A stretch of DNA of 64,000 nt from Tepidiforma bonchosmolovskayae (lineage in GTDB: Bacteria; Chloroflexota; Dehalococcoidia; Tepidiformales; Tepidiformaceae), in contig NZ_CP042829.1 of assembly GCF_008838325.1 (NCBI RefSeq), positions 1,798,001-1,862,000 of the forward strand, given 5' to 3'. Under the pieces are notes generated by a model that made no database searches, was not told where the DNA came from, and worked only from the letters and a program-made list of their open reading frames with translations. Made by a program: the position numbers and the translations under genes. This document shows positions 1-9,401 of the stretch, piece by piece. Every line of letters starts with the position of its first letter. The stretch's first letter is position 1.

Positions 1-1
1 C

Positions 2-1411
2 CGCGTCGTCGAATCGCTCGAAACCGGCGTCGTCCTCGTCGAAGGCGGCACCGACGTTGCCCGCGGCCTCGAACTCGCCCTCGACCTCCTCGCCGACGAC
101 TCCTCCGCCGGCCGCCTCGTGCTGCTCCTCACCGACGGCGACAACCTCGGCGGCGACGTCGCTGCCGTCGCCGAACGCTTCCGCGCCGCCGGCGTCGAGC
201 TGCTCGTCGCCGGGGTCGGCACCCCCGAGGGCGGCATCGTCCCTGCCGTCGACCCCATCACCGGCCGCGTCGGTCCCCGGCGTGATGCCGCCGGCCAGCC
301 CATCGTCTCCCGCCTCGATGAGCCGTTCCTCCGCGCGCTCGCAGTTGCCGCGGGCGGCCGCTACCTCGGCACCAATCTCGCCGTCGTCCCCGGCGTCGTC
401 GAGGGCCGCATCCGCGCCCTTGAGCGCACCCGCCTCGACGAGCGCACCACGACCCTCCCTGTCGAGCGGTTCCAGCTCTTCGCCGGCGCTGCCCTCGCCG
501 TCGTCATCCTCGGCACCCTCGTAGAACGGTTCCGGCCGCGGCGCGCCGTCCTCCTCGCGCCCGCCGCCGCGCCGCTCCTCCTGCTCCTCCTTGCCGGCTG
601 CGCCTCCCCGGCCTACGAAGCGAACGAACGCGGCCGCGCCGCGCTCGAAGCCGGCGACGCCGAAGCCGCCATCGAGGCCTTCCTCCAGGCCCAGGTCGAG
701 CGCCCGAACGACCCGGCCATCGCCCTCAACCTCGCCGCCGCCTACCACGCCGCCGGCCGTTACGAAGACGCCATCCGCACCGCCCGGCGCGCCCTCGAAT
801 CGAACGACCCGGAAATCCGTCGGCGCGCCTTCGCCAGCATCGGCCACCACCAGTTCGAAGCCGGCCGCCTCCCCGAAGCCCTCTCCGCCTTCCGCGATGC
901 CCTGCTCCTCGACCCCGCCGACGACGCGTCCCGCCACGACTTCGAGGTCGTCCTCCGCCTGCTCTATCCGCCGTCGCCCGCCCCCTCGCCTTCGCCCCCC
1001 GCCACGCCTTCGGCCTCGCCGTCGCCGTCGCCCGGGCAGTCGCCGTCCCCCGCTCCGGATGGCGCACCCGGCACGCCGGCCCCCTCCGCCGATGGCACCC
1101 CCGTGCCGGGCCAGGGCACGCCGGGACCCGGCCAGACCGGCCAAACGCCGCAGCCCGGCGCCACGCCCCAGCCGACGCCGGGCGGTGGCGGCACGCCGGT
1201 CCCGGGGTCCGGCGGCACGCCGGGCCCGACCATCGCCGAACTCAACCGCCGCATCGAGGCCATCGACCGCCAGGTCCGCGAACTCCTCCTCGAAGCCGGC
1301 GAGCAGCCGACCCCCGCCCAGGCCCTCCGCATCCTCGAACTCCTCGCCGAGCGCAGCCGCCTCGCCCAGCAGCGCGACGCCCTCGCCGGCCGGCCCGGCA
1401 CCGACTACTGA
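2..1411 (+). CDS. VWA domain-TPR fusion protein (BatB/BatC-like), 5' truncated
   Basis: The frame is open from the window edge, so the N-terminus is missing. The visible part begins inside a von Willebrand A fold, with the MIDAS-type threonine in GGTDVARG followed by LLLTDGDNLGG. A hydrophobic segment precedes FRPRR, and a second one ends in LLLLLAGC, which resembles a lipobox. Two or three TPR units follow (AIEAFLQAQ, NLAAAYHAAGRYEDAI, GRLPEALSAFRDALLLDP). Then come about 100 residues of Ser/Pro/Thr/Gly low complexity and a C-terminal coiled-coil-like helix. Bat operons normally carry VWA (BatA/B) and TPR (BatC) proteins as separate genes; here they are joined. Membrane location and a role in envelope stress or MoxR-linked chaperoning are inferred from the family. 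Confidence 0.8.
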   Translation, partial: RVVESLETGVVLVEGGTDVARGLELALDLLADDSSAGRLVLLLTDGDNLGGDVAAVAERFRAAGVELLVAGVGTPEGGIVPAVDPITGRVGPRRDAAGQPIVSRLDEPFLRALAVAAGGRYLGTNLAVVPGVVEGRIRALERTRLDERTTTLPVERFQLFAGAALAVVILGTLVERFRPRRAVLLAPAAAPLLLLLLAGCASPAYEANERGRAALEAGDAEAAIEAFLQAQVERPNDPAIALNLAAAYHAAGRYEDAIRTARRALESNDPEIRRRAFASIGHHQFEAGRLPEALSAFRDALLLDPADDASRHDFEVVLRLLYPPSPAPSPSPPATPSASPSPSPGQSPSPAPDGAPGTPAPSADGTPVPGQGTPGPGQTGQTPQPGATPQPTPGGGGTPVPGSGGTPGPTIAELNRRIEAIDRQVRELLLEAGEQPTPAQALRILELLAERSRLAQQRDALAGRPGTDY

Positions 1412-1514
1412 CGTTCGGCCGCCTTGTCTCCGCCATTCGGCCGCTCCCCGCAGGCCCGCCGTCGGTGACCATCGCTACCGCCGGGACCGGCCGGCGGTGG
1501 CGTACACTCATCCC

Positions 1515-1760
1515 ATGCGCGCTGTTTTCGTCATGATCAAAACCGACCCCGGCCACACCACCGCCGTCGCCAACCGCGTCGCCGAAGTGCCCTCCTTCTC
1601 CGAGTGCTACAGCATCACCGGCCAGTACGACCTCCTGGCCAAGCTCTACGTCGACGACATCGACAGCATCGGCCGCGTCATCGAACGCGACATCCACGCC
1701 ATCCCCCACGTCCGCGAAACCTACACCATCCTCACCTTCGAAGCCTTCGGAGTGCGCTGA
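1515..1760 (+). CDS. Stand-alone AsnC/Lrp effector-binding (RAM) domain protein
   Basis: This 81-residue protein consists of the AsnC-type ligand-binding domain alone (MRAVFVMIKT, SITGQYDLLAKL, HAIPHVRETYTILTFE). It has no helix-turn-helix. Such small Lrp-like proteins form ring oligomers that bind amino acids and may modulate full-length Lrp proteins; the target here is unknown. The start ATG has no Shine-Dalgarno sequence, but TACACT at 1503-1508 ends 6 bases before it, which fits a leaderless transcript. CtaG follows 3 bases after the stop, so the two are probably co-transcribed. Confidence 0.85.
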   Translation: MRAVFVMIKTDPGHTTAVANRVAEVPSFSECYSITGQYDLLAKLYVDDIDSIGRVIERDIHAIPHVRETYTILTFEAFGVR

Positions 1761-1763
1761 CCC

Positions 1764-2633
1764 GTGACCTTCGCCGGCTGGACGCTCGACCCGCTCTGGC
1801 TCCCGGCCGCCATCCTCGCCCTCGCGGCCTATGCCCGCGCATGGCGGGCCGCCGCCGGCGCCCACCCCCGCTGGCGCGCAGCCGCCTTTGCCGCCGGAGT
1901 CGCAGTCGTCCTCGCCGCCGCGGTGACCCCCATCGAGCACCTCGGCAACCGGGTCCTCTGGATCAACTTCCTCGGCTTCCTCCTGCTCACCATGGTCGCG
2001 CCGCCCCTCCTGCTCCTCGGCGCGCCCCTCACCCTCGCCTTCCGCGTCGCCTCGCCCGCCGGCCGTCGCCGCCTCCGCGCCCTCTACCGGAGCCGGCTCG
2101 CCGCCGTCCTCACCTTCCCCGTCTTCACCTGGCTCCTCTTCGCCGTCGTCACCTACCTCTGGCAGTTCACCCGCCTAACTGACCTCGCCGCCGAACACCC
2201 GCTCCTGCGCGAACTCCAGCTCGCCTCGCTCCTCCTCACCGGCCTCCTCTTCTGGATACCCGCCCTCGCCATCGACCCGGCCCGCTGGCGCCTCCCCTAC
2301 CCCCTCCGCGCCCTCTACGTCTTCGTCGAAATGACCCACAAGGCGCTCTTCGGCGGCATGTTCCTGAGCATGAACACCGCCATGCACAGCGGCTTCGCCG
2401 CCCGCGCCCCCGGCTGGGCCCCCGACCCGATCACCGACCAGCGCATCGCCATCATGATCCTCTGGCTCGCCGGCAACCTCCTCTTCGTCGCCGTCCTCGC
2501 CGCCATCATCGTCGGCTGGATCCGCTACGAGGCGCGCAACCAGCGCCGGGTCGACCGCCGCCTCGCCCTCCAGCGCGACGCCGAGCGCCGCCGCCGGGCA
2601 GCCCTCGAACAGGTCTTCCACCGCCCCGTCTGA
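1764..2633 (+). CDS. ctaG: Cytochrome c oxidase assembly factor CtaG (caa3 type)
   Basis: This 289-residue polytopic membrane protein starts with GTG. It has about seven hydrophobic segments and family-typical stretches: [19 protein letters not shown], then [31 protein letters not shown] and [18 protein letters not shown]. The caa3_CtaG family assists assembly of the copper centre of caa3 oxidases in the cytoplasmic membrane. The C-terminal 35 residues are very Arg-rich and cytosolic. It lies 3 bases downstream of the small Lrp-like gene and converges on yajQ with a 10-base gap. No oxidase subunit genes are visible nearby. Confidence 0.88.
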   Translation: MTFAGWTLDPLWLPAAILALAAYARAWRAAAGAHPRWRAAAFAAGVAVVLAAAVTPIEHLGNRVLWINFLGFLLLTMVAPPLLLLGAPLTLAFRVASPAGRRRLRALYRSRLAAVLTFPVFTWLLFAVVTYLWQFTRLTDLAAEHPLLRELQLASLLLTGLLFWIPALAIDPARWRLPYPLRALYVFVEMTHKALFGGMFLSMNTAMHSGFAARAPGWAPDPITDQRIAIMILWLAGNLLFVAVLAAIIVGWIRYEARNQRRVDRRLALQRDAERRRRAALEQVFHRPV

Positions 2634-2643
2634 GCGGCGCGGC

Positions 2644-3144
2644 CTACCGGAAGTTCCCGAACTTCAGCTCGATCCCCCAGTCCTGCGCCTTCACGTCGCG
2701 GATCACCTGCTGCAGCTCATCCCGGCTCGGCGAACTCACCCGCACCGCATCGCCCTGGATCTGCGCCTGCGCCTTCTTGTACTTCTGCTCCTTGATGAAC
2801 TTCACAATCTTCCGCGCAATCTCCTGCTCAATCCCCTGGACGATCGTCACCTCCTGCCGCAGCGTCCCGCCCGAGGCCTTCTGCGGCGTCCCCCGCACCA
2901 GGTTCTTGAGCGGCACATTCCGCGCCACCATCCGCTGCGCCACCACCTGCCACATCGCCTCCAGCTTGTAGTCGTCCTGCGCGTGCAGCACGAACCGGTT
3001 CGTCCCGTGCTCGTAGTCGATCTCGGCGACCACCCCCTTGAAGTCGAACCGTGTACCGATCTCCTTCCGTGCCTGGTTGATCGCATTCGCGACTTCCTGC
3101 AGGTCCGCGCCCGTCGTGATGTCGAAACTCTCGTCCTTCGCCAT
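2644..3144 (-). CDS. yajQ: YajQ family nucleotide-binding protein (UPF0234)
   Basis: The 166-residue product matches the usual YajQ length and sequence: an N-terminal [17 protein letters not shown], central [22 protein letters not shown], and C-terminal [19 protein letters not shown]. Members bind nucleotides, and some bind c-di-GMP and act as effectors. I chose the ATG at 3144 because it begins the conserved [10 protein letters not shown] frame open further upstream reads only low-complexity sequence. The minus-strand hexamer TACGCT (3157-3152) lies 7 bases before this ATG, suggesting a leaderless mRNA. The gene diverges from the mutase gene. Confidence 0.9.
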   Translation of the reverse strand: MAKDESFDITTGADLQEVANAINQARKEIGTRFDFKGVVAEIDYEHGTNRFVLHAQDDYKLEAMWQVVAQRMVARNVPLKNLVRGTPQKASGGTLRQEVTIVQGIEQEIARKIVKFIKEQKYKKAQAQIQGDAVRVSSPSRDELQQVIRDVKAQDWGIELKFGNFR

Positions 3145-3214
3145 GCCCCCGAGCGTACCCTGCCCGCCGCGCGAAACGCATCCCGCCCCCTCCCGCGCCC
3201 CTCCCCCGTTCGTG

Positions 3215-3221
3215 TACAGTA
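3215..3221. promoter_or_regulatory. Symmetric -10 element between yajQ and the acyl-CoA mutase gene
   Basis: The 7-base TACAGTA can be read as TACAGT on the plus strand and TACTGT on the minus strand. The plus reading would start transcription near 3227, giving the mutase gene a leader of about 47 bases. The minus reading would start near 3209, upstream of yajQ. No good -35 is seen on either strand. Confidence 0.4.
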
Positions 3222-3273
3222 CGTGCGACACCTTTGGCCAGCCGGCCAAAACCCGCCCCTACCGGAGTCCGCC

Positions 3274-4938
3274 ATGCACGTCGACCCCGAACGCGCCCGC
3301 CAGCTTCGCGCCGAATACGACGAGGCCGTCCTGCGCGAAGGCAAAGAGCTCGCCGGTCCCTTCATGACCGTCTCCGGCCGGCCCATTAACCGCGTCTACG
3401 ACCCGACCGATACGGCGGACCTCGACTACGAACGCGATATCAACCTCCCTGGCAACTACCCCTTCACCCGCGGAATCCACCGCACCGGCTACCGCGGCAA
3501 GCCCTGGACCATCCGCATGTTCAGCGGCTTCGGCTCCGTCGAAGAGACCAACCAGCGGTACAAAGACCTGCTCGCCGCCGGCAACAACGGCCTCTCCATC
3601 GCCTTCGATATGCCCACCCTCATGGGCTACGACCACGACGACCCCTGGGCCGAAGGCGAATTCGGCGCCTGCGGCGTCGCTGTCGACCACCTCGGCGACA
3701 TGGAGCTCCTCCTCGAGGGCATCCCCCTCGACAAAATCACCACCTCCATGACCATCAACAGCCCGGCGCCCGTTGTCTGGGCCCTCTTCATCGCCGCCGC
3801 CGAAAAACGCGGCATCCCCCGCGCGAAGCTTGCCGGCACCCTCCAGAACGACATCCTCAAGGAATACATCGCCCAGAACGAGTTCATCTATCCCCCGGCC
3901 GAATCGATGCGTCTCGTCACCGACACCATCGAGTTCGCATCGAAAGAGATGCCGCTCTGGAACCCCATCTCCGTCTCCGGCTACCACATCCGCGAAGCCG
4001 GCGCCACGGCCGCCCAGGAGCTCGCCTTCACCCTCGCCGACGGCATCGAGTACGTGAAGTGGGCCCTCGCCCGCGGCCTCGAGATCGACAGCTTCGCGCC
4101 CCGCATCTCCTTCTTCTTCAACGCCCACAACGACTTCTTCGAGGAAATCGCCAAGTACCGCGCCGCACGCCGCATCTGGGCCCGCCAGATGCGCGAGCGC
4201 TTCGGCGCAAAGAACCCCCGCTCCTGGGTCCTCCGCTTCCATACCCAGACCGCCGGCGTCTCCCTCACCGAACAGCAGCCCGAGGTCAACCTCATCCGTG
4301 TCGCCATTCAGGCCCTCGCAGCCGTCCTCGGCGGCACCCAATCGCTCCACACCGACGCCATGGACGAGGCGATCGCCCTCCCCTCCGACAAGGCCGCCCG
4401 CCTCGCCGTCCGCACCCAGCAGGTCATCCTCCACGAGACCGGCGTCATCAACACCGTCGACCCGCTCGGCGGCTCCTGGTTCGTCGAACGGCTCACCGCC
4501 GACATCGAACGCGACGCCCTCGACTACATCGAGAAAATCGAAGCCCTCGGCGGCGTCATCCCCGCCATCGAGTCCGGCTATCTCCAGAAGGAGATTGCTG
4601 ACGCCTCCGCCCGCTTCCAGCGCGAAGTCGACACCCGCGACCGGATCATCGTCGGCGTCAACGAGTACGTCCTCGACGAACCGAAAGAGATCCCCATCCT
4701 CCGCATGGACCCCGAGGGCGAAAAGCGCCATCTCGCCCGCCTGAAGAAGCACCGCGCCGAGCGCGACCCCGAGCGCTGGGCCGCCGCCATGCAGGCCCTC
4801 GAAAACGCCAGCCGCGACCCGAAGGCGAACACTATGCCCTACATCCTCGACGCCGTGAACGCCGGGGCAACCGTCGGCGAGGTCTGCAACATGTGGCGGC
4901 GCGTCTTCGGTGAATACCGGGAGCACGTCGTGGTGTAA
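3274..4938 (+). CDS. Methylmalonyl-CoA mutase family large subunit (cobalamin-domain-less)
   Basis: The 554-residue protein carries only the substrate-binding TIM-barrel half of B12-dependent acyl-CoA mutases. Visible family blocks are [20 protein letters not shown] (the active-site Tyr equivalent is Tyr73), [49 protein letters not shown] (catalytic His238), and [16 protein letters not shown]. The roughly 130-residue cobalamin-binding domain is absent, so a separate small subunit must be encoded elsewhere. The [15 protein letters not shown] context resembles the group that includes archaeal and actinobacterial mutases as well as isobutyryl- and hydroxyisobutyryl-type enzymes, so the exact substrate is uncertain. 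The start is ATG preceded by CCGGAGTCCGCC. Confidence 0.9.
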   Translation: MHVDPERARQLRAEYDEAVLREGKELAGPFMTVSGRPINRVYDPTDTADLDYERDINLPGNYPFTRGIHRTGYRGKPWTIRMFSGFGSVEETNQRYKDLLAAGNNGLSIAFDMPTLMGYDHDDPWAEGEFGACGVAVDHLGDMELLLEGIPLDKITTSMTINSPAPVVWALFIAAAEKRGIPRAKLAGTLQNDILKEYIAQNEFIYPPAESMRLVTDTIEFASKEMPLWNPISVSGYHIREAGATAAQELAFTLADGIEYVKWALARGLEIDSFAPRISFFFNAHNDFFEEIAKYRAARRIWARQMRERFGAKNPRSWVLRFHTQTAGVSLTEQQPEVNLIRVAIQALAAVLGGTQSLHTDAMDEAIALPSDKAARLAVRTQQVILHETGVINTVDPLGGSWFVERLTADIERDALDYIEKIEALGGVIPAIESGYLQKEIADASARFQREVDTRDRIIVGVNEYVLDEPKEIPILRMDPEGEKRHLARLKKHRAERDPERWAAAMQALENASRDPKANTMPYILDAVNAGATVGEVCNMWRRVFGEYREHVVV

Positions 4939-4950
4939 CCTTTCCGGTCG

Positions 4951-6114
4951 ATGCCCCGCACCCACATCGCCCGCCGCACGAGCGTCTTCAGCGAGTCCGT
5001 CATCCGCGAGATGACCCGCCTCGCCATGCTCCACGGCGCGATGAACCTCGCCCAGGGCTATCCCGACTTCCCGGCCCCCGCCTTCATCAAGCAGGCCGCC
5101 GTCGACGCTATCAACGCCGACATCAACCAGTACGCCATCACCTGGGGCGCGCCCCGCCTCCGGCGCGCCATCGCCGACAAGACCTGCCGCTTCTACGGCC
5201 TCGAGGTCGACCCCGACCGCGAGGTCACCGTCACCTGCGGCGCCACCGAGGCGATGATGTGCGCCATGCTCGCCGTCGTCGAGGAGGGCGACGAGGTCAT
5301 CGTCTTCGAGCCCGTCTACGAAAACTACGTGCCCGATGCCGCCATGTCCGGCGCGCGCCTCGTCTTCGTCACCCTCCGCGGCGAAGGCTTTTCCTTCGAC
5401 CCCGGCGAGCTCCGCCGGGCTTTCTCGCCGCGCACCCGCGCCATCATCGTCAACACGCCGAATAACCCCAGCGGCAAGGTCTTCACCCGGGCCGAGCTCC
5501 AGCAGATCGCTGCCCTCTGCCAGGAGTTCGACACCCTCTGCATCACCGACGAAATCTACGAGCGCATCCTCTACGACGGCCGCGAGCACATCCCCATGGC
5601 CACGCTCCCGGGCATGTACGAGCGGACCATCACCATCAGCGGCCTCTCCAAGACCTTCTCCGTCACCGGCTGGCGGCTCGGCTACCTGGTCGCCCCGCCG
5701 CACCTCACCGATGCGCTCCGCAAGGTGCACGACTTCCTCACCGTCGGCGCCCCCGCTCCGCTCCAGGAGGCTGCCGCCGTCGCCATCGAACAGGCCGATG
5801 CCTACTACCCCGAACTCCGCGAGATGTACGCCGCCAAGCGCGCCATCCTCCTCGAGGCCCTCCGCGCGGCCGGCTTCGCCTGCCACCAGCCCGAAGGCGC
5901 CTACTACATCATGGCCGACTTCTCCGCCCTCGGGTTCGACGGCGACGACACCGCCTTCGCCCACCATCTCATCCGCGACATCGGCGTCGCCCCCGTCCCC
6001 GGCTCCAGCTTCTACCGCCCCGGCAGCGACGCCGGCAGCCGGATGGTCCGCTTCACGTTCTCCAAGTCCGACGAAACGCTCCGCGAAGCTGCCCGCCGGC
6101 TCGCCAGCCGCTAG
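4951..6114 (+). CDS. PLP-dependent aminotransferase, class I/II fold
   Basis: The 387-residue protein has a complete fold-type I aminotransferase sequence: NLAQGYPDFPAP near the N-terminus, YAITWGAPRLRRAIA, NTPNNPSGKVFT, CITDEIYERILYDG, and the pyridoxal lysine Lys234 in SGLSKTFSVTGWRLGY. The C-terminal substrate Arg region is RMVRFTFSKSD. It most resembles the kynurenine/methionine/aspartate aminotransferase-like branch; the amino donor cannot be fixed from sequence. It starts 12 bases after the mutase stop and is probably co-transcribed. TAACCT at 4936-4941 may give an internal promoter. It converges on the lipoprotein gene with a 2-base gap. Confidence 0.9.
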   Translation: MPRTHIARRTSVFSESVIREMTRLAMLHGAMNLAQGYPDFPAPAFIKQAAVDAINADINQYAITWGAPRLRRAIADKTCRFYGLEVDPDREVTVTCGATEAMMCAMLAVVEEGDEVIVFEPVYENYVPDAAMSGARLVFVTLRGEGFSFDPGELRRAFSPRTRAIIVNTPNNPSGKVFTRAELQQIAALCQEFDTLCITDEIYERILYDGREHIPMATLPGMYERTITISGLSKTFSVTGWRLGYLVAPPHLTDALRKVHDFLTVGAPAPLQEAAAVAIEQADAYYPELREMYAAKRAILLEALRAAGFACHQPEGAYYIMADFSALGFDGDDTAFAHHLIRDIGVAPVPGSSFYRPGSDAGSRMVRFTFSKSDETLREAARRLASR

Positions 6115-6116
6115 CC

Positions 6117-6641
6117 CTACGGCATCAGCACCACCGGCACGTGCACGATCTTCGTGTCCGAACCGTCTTTCGCGCTCTGCTGGTAGATGCGCAGGCACCC
6201 CGGCGTCGGCGCCGAAACCGAGAACGTCAGCTGCACGCTGAACGGCGAAAGCATCTGCCCCGCCTGGGACATCCCCACCACGTGCGCGAGCTGGTTCTGC
6301 TGCGCATCGAGCAGCTGCGCCTGGAAAGTCGCCTCGAACGCCTCGACCATCCCCGTCACCGTGAGCGGGCTCGTCACACTCGCGTTCGGGGCCGGCTGTG
6401 TCACGACGGCGACGGTCGCCGGGGCCGGGTCCGGGTTCGGCGGGCACACCCCGGTCAGCGCGGGCGTCGGGCTGGGTGCCGGCGCCGTCGGCGAGGACTG
6501 GGCCTGGCCGGTTGGCGCGGCGGTCGCCGTTCCGGCCGCCGGCGGAGCCGGCTCGTCCTTCTCGCTGCAGCCGCCCAGCAGAACAGCGCCCAGCGCTGCC
6601 GCAGCTGCAATCGACATCCGCGCGATATGGTGCCAGGTCAT
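6117..6641 (-). CDS. Gmad2-domain lipoprotein
   Basis: The 174-residue protein begins with a lipoprotein signal (ARMSIAAAAALGAVLLGGCS, lipobox LGGC). A Pro/Ala/Thr linker follows, then a C-terminal Ig-like Gmad2 domain (VTQPAPNASVTSPLTVTGM, FSVQLTFSV, IVHVPVVLMP). Gmad2 domains occur in spore-germination and other surface proteins and probably bind ligands extracellularly. The start was set at 6641 because GGGAGG lies about 7 bases upstream; the open frame reaches further to 6713 without support. It is on the same strand as the DinB gene upstream. Confidence 0.8.
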   Translation of the reverse strand: MTWHHIARMSIAAAAALGAVLLGGCSEKDEPAPPAAGTATAAPTGQAQSSPTAPAPSPTPALTGVCPPNPDPAPATVAVVTQPAPNASVTSPLTVTGMVEAFEATFQAQLLDAQQNQLAHVVGMSQAGQMLSPFSVQLTFSVSAPTPGCLRIYQQSAKDGSDTKIVHVPVVLMP

Positions 6642-6753
6642 TGTCAGCCTCCCGGGGGCGCCGCCCGGCGCCGGTCCTGTTCCTGTATGGAGGACCGGTA
6701 CGTCCCCGCCCATCTTACGCCCGCGGGCCCGGCGTCGCCGACCTGCTTCGGGG

Positions 6754-7275
6754 TTAGATGCCGAACGCCATCCCCTGCGCGCCTTTGATCGCGTTCACCT
6801 CGCCCAGGTGCATGAAGCTGTGCGTCATCACCACCTGCCGCAGCACCTTCCACTTCGGCATCTCGCCCAGCGGCCGAATCGGCTGAATCGCCTCCAGGTC
6901 CTCGAGCGGGACGTTTTTGATGAACTCCAGCGTCACCTCTTTGACGCGCTGGTTGTACTCCCGCAGCGGCGCCACCTGCACCTGCAGCTTCCGCGCATCC
7001 TCCAGCGGCATCCCCGTCCCCTGCCCCACCGGCGGCAGGCCGAGCCGCTCCGCAAACCCCTCCGACATCCACACGGTCGGCTTCCGCCCCTGCAGGACGA
7101 AATTGACGATATCGTCCTGCGTGCGGAGCGCGTGCCACGCATTGAACCCGATGCTCACCGTGTTGCCCGGCAGCAGCCAGTTCGCCTGCTCGTCGGTCAG
7201 GTTCTTCAGCGCGTCGTCCCACCAGCTGTTCACCTGCTCGATCCCATCGATCAGCAGTTCACGAATCCCGGTCAT
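6754..7275 (-). CDS. DinB superfamily four-helix metal-binding protein
   Basis: The 173-residue protein has the DinB/YfiT layout of an N-terminal helix with a His (FNAWHALRTQDD, His48) and a C-terminal HxxxH pair (MTHSFMHLGEV, His152 and His156). These could form the triad that binds a divalent metal. Many members are thiol-dependent transferases; the substrate here is unknown. Start choice: GGAGG sits 5 bases before the ATG at 7275. An ATG four codons upstream (7287) lacks a Shine-Dalgarno sequence but cannot be excluded. Confidence 0.8.
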   Translation of the reverse strand: MTGIRELLIDGIEQVNSWWDDALKNLTDEQANWLLPGNTVSIGFNAWHALRTQDDIVNFVLQGRKPTVWMSEGFAERLGLPPVGQGTGMPLEDARKLQVQVAPLREYNQRVKEVTLEFIKNVPLEDLEAIQPIRPLGEMPKWKVLRQVVMTHSFMHLGEVNAIKGAQGMAFGI

Positions 7276-7340
7276 CCAGTCCTCCATGGGTCACAGTCGT
7301 TGCGAGTGCCCCGGGAGTCTATACCGGCCTGTAAGTTTCT

Positions 7341-8330
7341 TCAAACAACGGAATGGGGCAGCCGCAGGTCCTCCGGCGTCAGCAGCCGCCGCTCCCCCCG
7401 CCGTGCCAGGTCCGCATGCCGCACCAGCGCATACAGCGCCTCCATCCGCGGCGCCGCAACCCCGAGTTCGCGCGCCCGGCGCACCGGGTTCCCGAGGATC
7501 GCCTCCGCCTCCAGCGGCCGCCCCAGCACGTAGTCGATCACCATGCTCGTCCGGTAGTCCTCCATCGCCTCCGTCTGGGCGAACATCCGCCGCACCACGT
7601 CCTCCTCGTCCAGCCGCGCCTCGCTCCCCGCTGCCGCGAGGTCGGCATTGCCCACCCGCACCACCTCCCGCATCGCACCCTCGGCGAAGGCGCGCAGCTC
7701 CCGGTCGTCGAGAATCGACCGCGTGCCGATGCCGCCGCCCGCCACGCTCAGCCCGTTGAACGGCACATTCCAGCAGAGCTTCTCCCAGCGTGCGTACCGC
7801 AGGTTCGGCGCGATGACCGTCTCGATGCCCGCCCCCCGGAACAGCTCCGCAAGCAGCGCGGTCTCCGCCGGGTCGTCTTCGAGGTGCCCCACCGACACGC
7901 GCCCGTACTCGAGGTGGTGGATGACGCCCGGCTCGCCCCGGTTGATGCAGACAAACGCCATCGCCCCGAAGATCCGCCGCGCCGGGAACCGCTCCGCCAG
8001 CCGCTGCTCGTTCCCCAGCCCGTTCATCAGCGCCACGATCCGCGTCTCCGGCCCGGCGCACGGCGCAATCAGGTCCGCCGCCTCGTCGATCGCCGTCGCC
8101 TTCAGCGCGCAAATTACCCAGTCGGCCGTCCCCAGTTCGGCCGGGTCGCGGAACGCCTGGACGTCCGGGAGGGCGAAATCCCCGTCCTTGCTGAAGACGC
8201 GCAGTCCCCGCTCCTTCCACGCAGCGTAGTCGCTCCGCACGAGGAACCGCACGTCGTGCCCCGCCAGCGCCAGCCGCCCGCCGTAATAGCCGCCGACCGC
8301 GCCCGCGCCGATGACCGCTATCCGCGCCAC
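7341..8330 (-). CDS. panE: 2-dehydropantoate 2-reductase (ketopantoate reductase)
   Basis: The 329-residue protein has an N-terminal Rossmann motif (IAVIGAGAVGGYYGGRLA) and ICALKAT and VALMNGLGNEQ stretches typical of ApbA/PanE. Its C-terminal helical domain contains CWNVPFNGLS, with a catalytic Lys in RWEKLCWN, and RTSMVIDY. The enzyme makes pantoate with NADPH for coenzyme A synthesis, though this family also contains paralogues of other specificity. It starts with GTG; TATCCT (8342-8337) lies 6 bases before it, so it is likely leaderless. Confidence 0.85.
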   Translation of the reverse strand: MARIAVIGAGAVGGYYGGRLALAGHDVRFLVRSDYAAWKERGLRVFSKDGDFALPDVQAFRDPAELGTADWVICALKATAIDEAADLIAPCAGPETRIVALMNGLGNEQRLAERFPARRIFGAMAFVCINRGEPGVIHHLEYGRVSVGHLEDDPAETALLAELFRGAGIETVIAPNLRYARWEKLCWNVPFNGLSVAGGGIGTRSILDDRELRAFAEGAMREVVRVGNADLAAAGSEARLDEEDVVRRMFAQTEAMEDYRTSMVIDYVLGRPLEAEAILGNPVRRARELGVAAPRMEALYALVRHADLARRGERRLLTPEDLRLPHSVV

Positions 8331-8381
8331 GCCCGAAGGATACCCGAGCCCGCGCCCGTGCGGCAGGCCCGCGCCGCTGGC

Positions 8382-9314
8382 TCAGTCCGCCAGCTCGTGG
8401 AGCGCCGCCCGCACCTCTGCCGCCCGCTCGATCGCCTCCTCCGGCGTCGTCTGCGTCGTAATCAGGTTCACGTGCCGGGCGCCCCGCTCCACGAATGCCC
8501 AGATGAACTCCGCCACCTCACGCGCAGTTCCGAACGGCGTGTACCGCTCGAACCGCTCGAACGGCAGCCGGTAGGTCGCCTCCATCCCCCGCGCCACCAG
8601 TTCCCGGGCCGCCGCCCGGTCCGCCGCCACGCTCGTCCAGAACTGCATCCCGCCCTCAACCGCGCCCGGGTCGCGCCCAGCCTCCTGCGCAAAGGCCCCC
8701 ACCCGCTCCATCGCCTCCCCGAACCGCTCCGGCGTCAGCCAGATGCCGGTGTACCCGTCGCCCAGCCGGCCCGCCCGCCGCAGCGCCGCCTCGCTCCTCC
8801 CGCCCACGAAGATCGGCACCGGCCGGAACGGCTTCGGGTACACCGTCACCTCCTCTAGTGTGAAGTGCCGCCCCCGGAAGGTCACCCCGTCCTCCGTCCA
8901 CAGCCGCCGCAAGATGGCGATCGCCTCGTTCGCCCGCGCGCCGCGCGTCCGCGGGTCCACCCCGCAGCTCCAGAACTCGTGCGGATCCTCGCCGCCCACC
9001 CCGATCCCCAGCGTGAACCGCCCCATGCTCAGCTGGTCGAGCTGCGCCACCTGCAGCGCCACCGGCACCGGGTGCCGCAGCGGCAGCAGGTACACCGCCG
9101 TCTTCAGGTCGATCCGCTCCGTTACCGCCGCCGCCGCTGTCAGCGTCACCAGCCCGTCGTTCCCGAAGCCGTAGAACGTCACGTGGTCGCCCGCCACCAG
9201 CCCGTCGATGCCGAGCGCCTCCGCCCGCCGGGCTGCATCGAGCACCATCCCGCCCGTCGTTCCCGTGCGGATATCCCACCCGCGCAGCATCACCGAAACG
9301 TGCGGCGCCTTCAT
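8382..9314 (-). CDS. LLM class (F420-dependent type) oxidoreductase
   Basis: The 310-residue TIM-barrel protein shows luciferase-like monooxygenase features: EALGIDGLVAGDHVTF, TAVYLLPLRHPVPVALQVAQ, GRFTLGIGVGGED, the family signature GVDPRTRGARANEAI, and PVPIFVGGRSEAALRRA. That signature is common in coenzyme F420-dependent members, so F420 use is likely but not proven. The substrate is unknown. TATGAT (9328-9323) lies 8 bases before the ATG and there is no Shine-Dalgarno sequence, implying a leaderless mRNA. Confidence 0.85.
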   Translation of the reverse strand: MKAPHVSVMLRGWDIRTGTTGGMVLDAARRAEALGIDGLVAGDHVTFYGFGNDGLVTLTAAAAVTERIDLKTAVYLLPLRHPVPVALQVAQLDQLSMGRFTLGIGVGGEDPHEFWSCGVDPRTRGARANEAIAILRRLWTEDGVTFRGRHFTLEEVTVYPKPFRPVPIFVGGRSEAALRRAGRLGDGYTGIWLTPERFGEAMERVGAFAQEAGRDPGAVEGGMQFWTSVAADRAAARELVARGMEATYRLPFERFERYTPFGTAREVAEFIWAFVERGARHVNLITTQTTPEEAIERAAEVRAALHELAD

Positions 9315-9401
9315 GGCCCCACATCATAGGCCGCCCGGCGCTTTCCGCGTTCACCCGCATCTGGGATAGTCCGTCCCGATACCACCCGACCGGGAGCAGC
9401 C

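Noticed and set aside
3259-6447. Open frame of 1062 codons on the minus strand
   Set aside because: It is antisense to the mutase and aminotransferase genes. Its product is Gly/Ala/Asp/Glu/Val repeats expected from reading C-ending codons backwards, with no domain.
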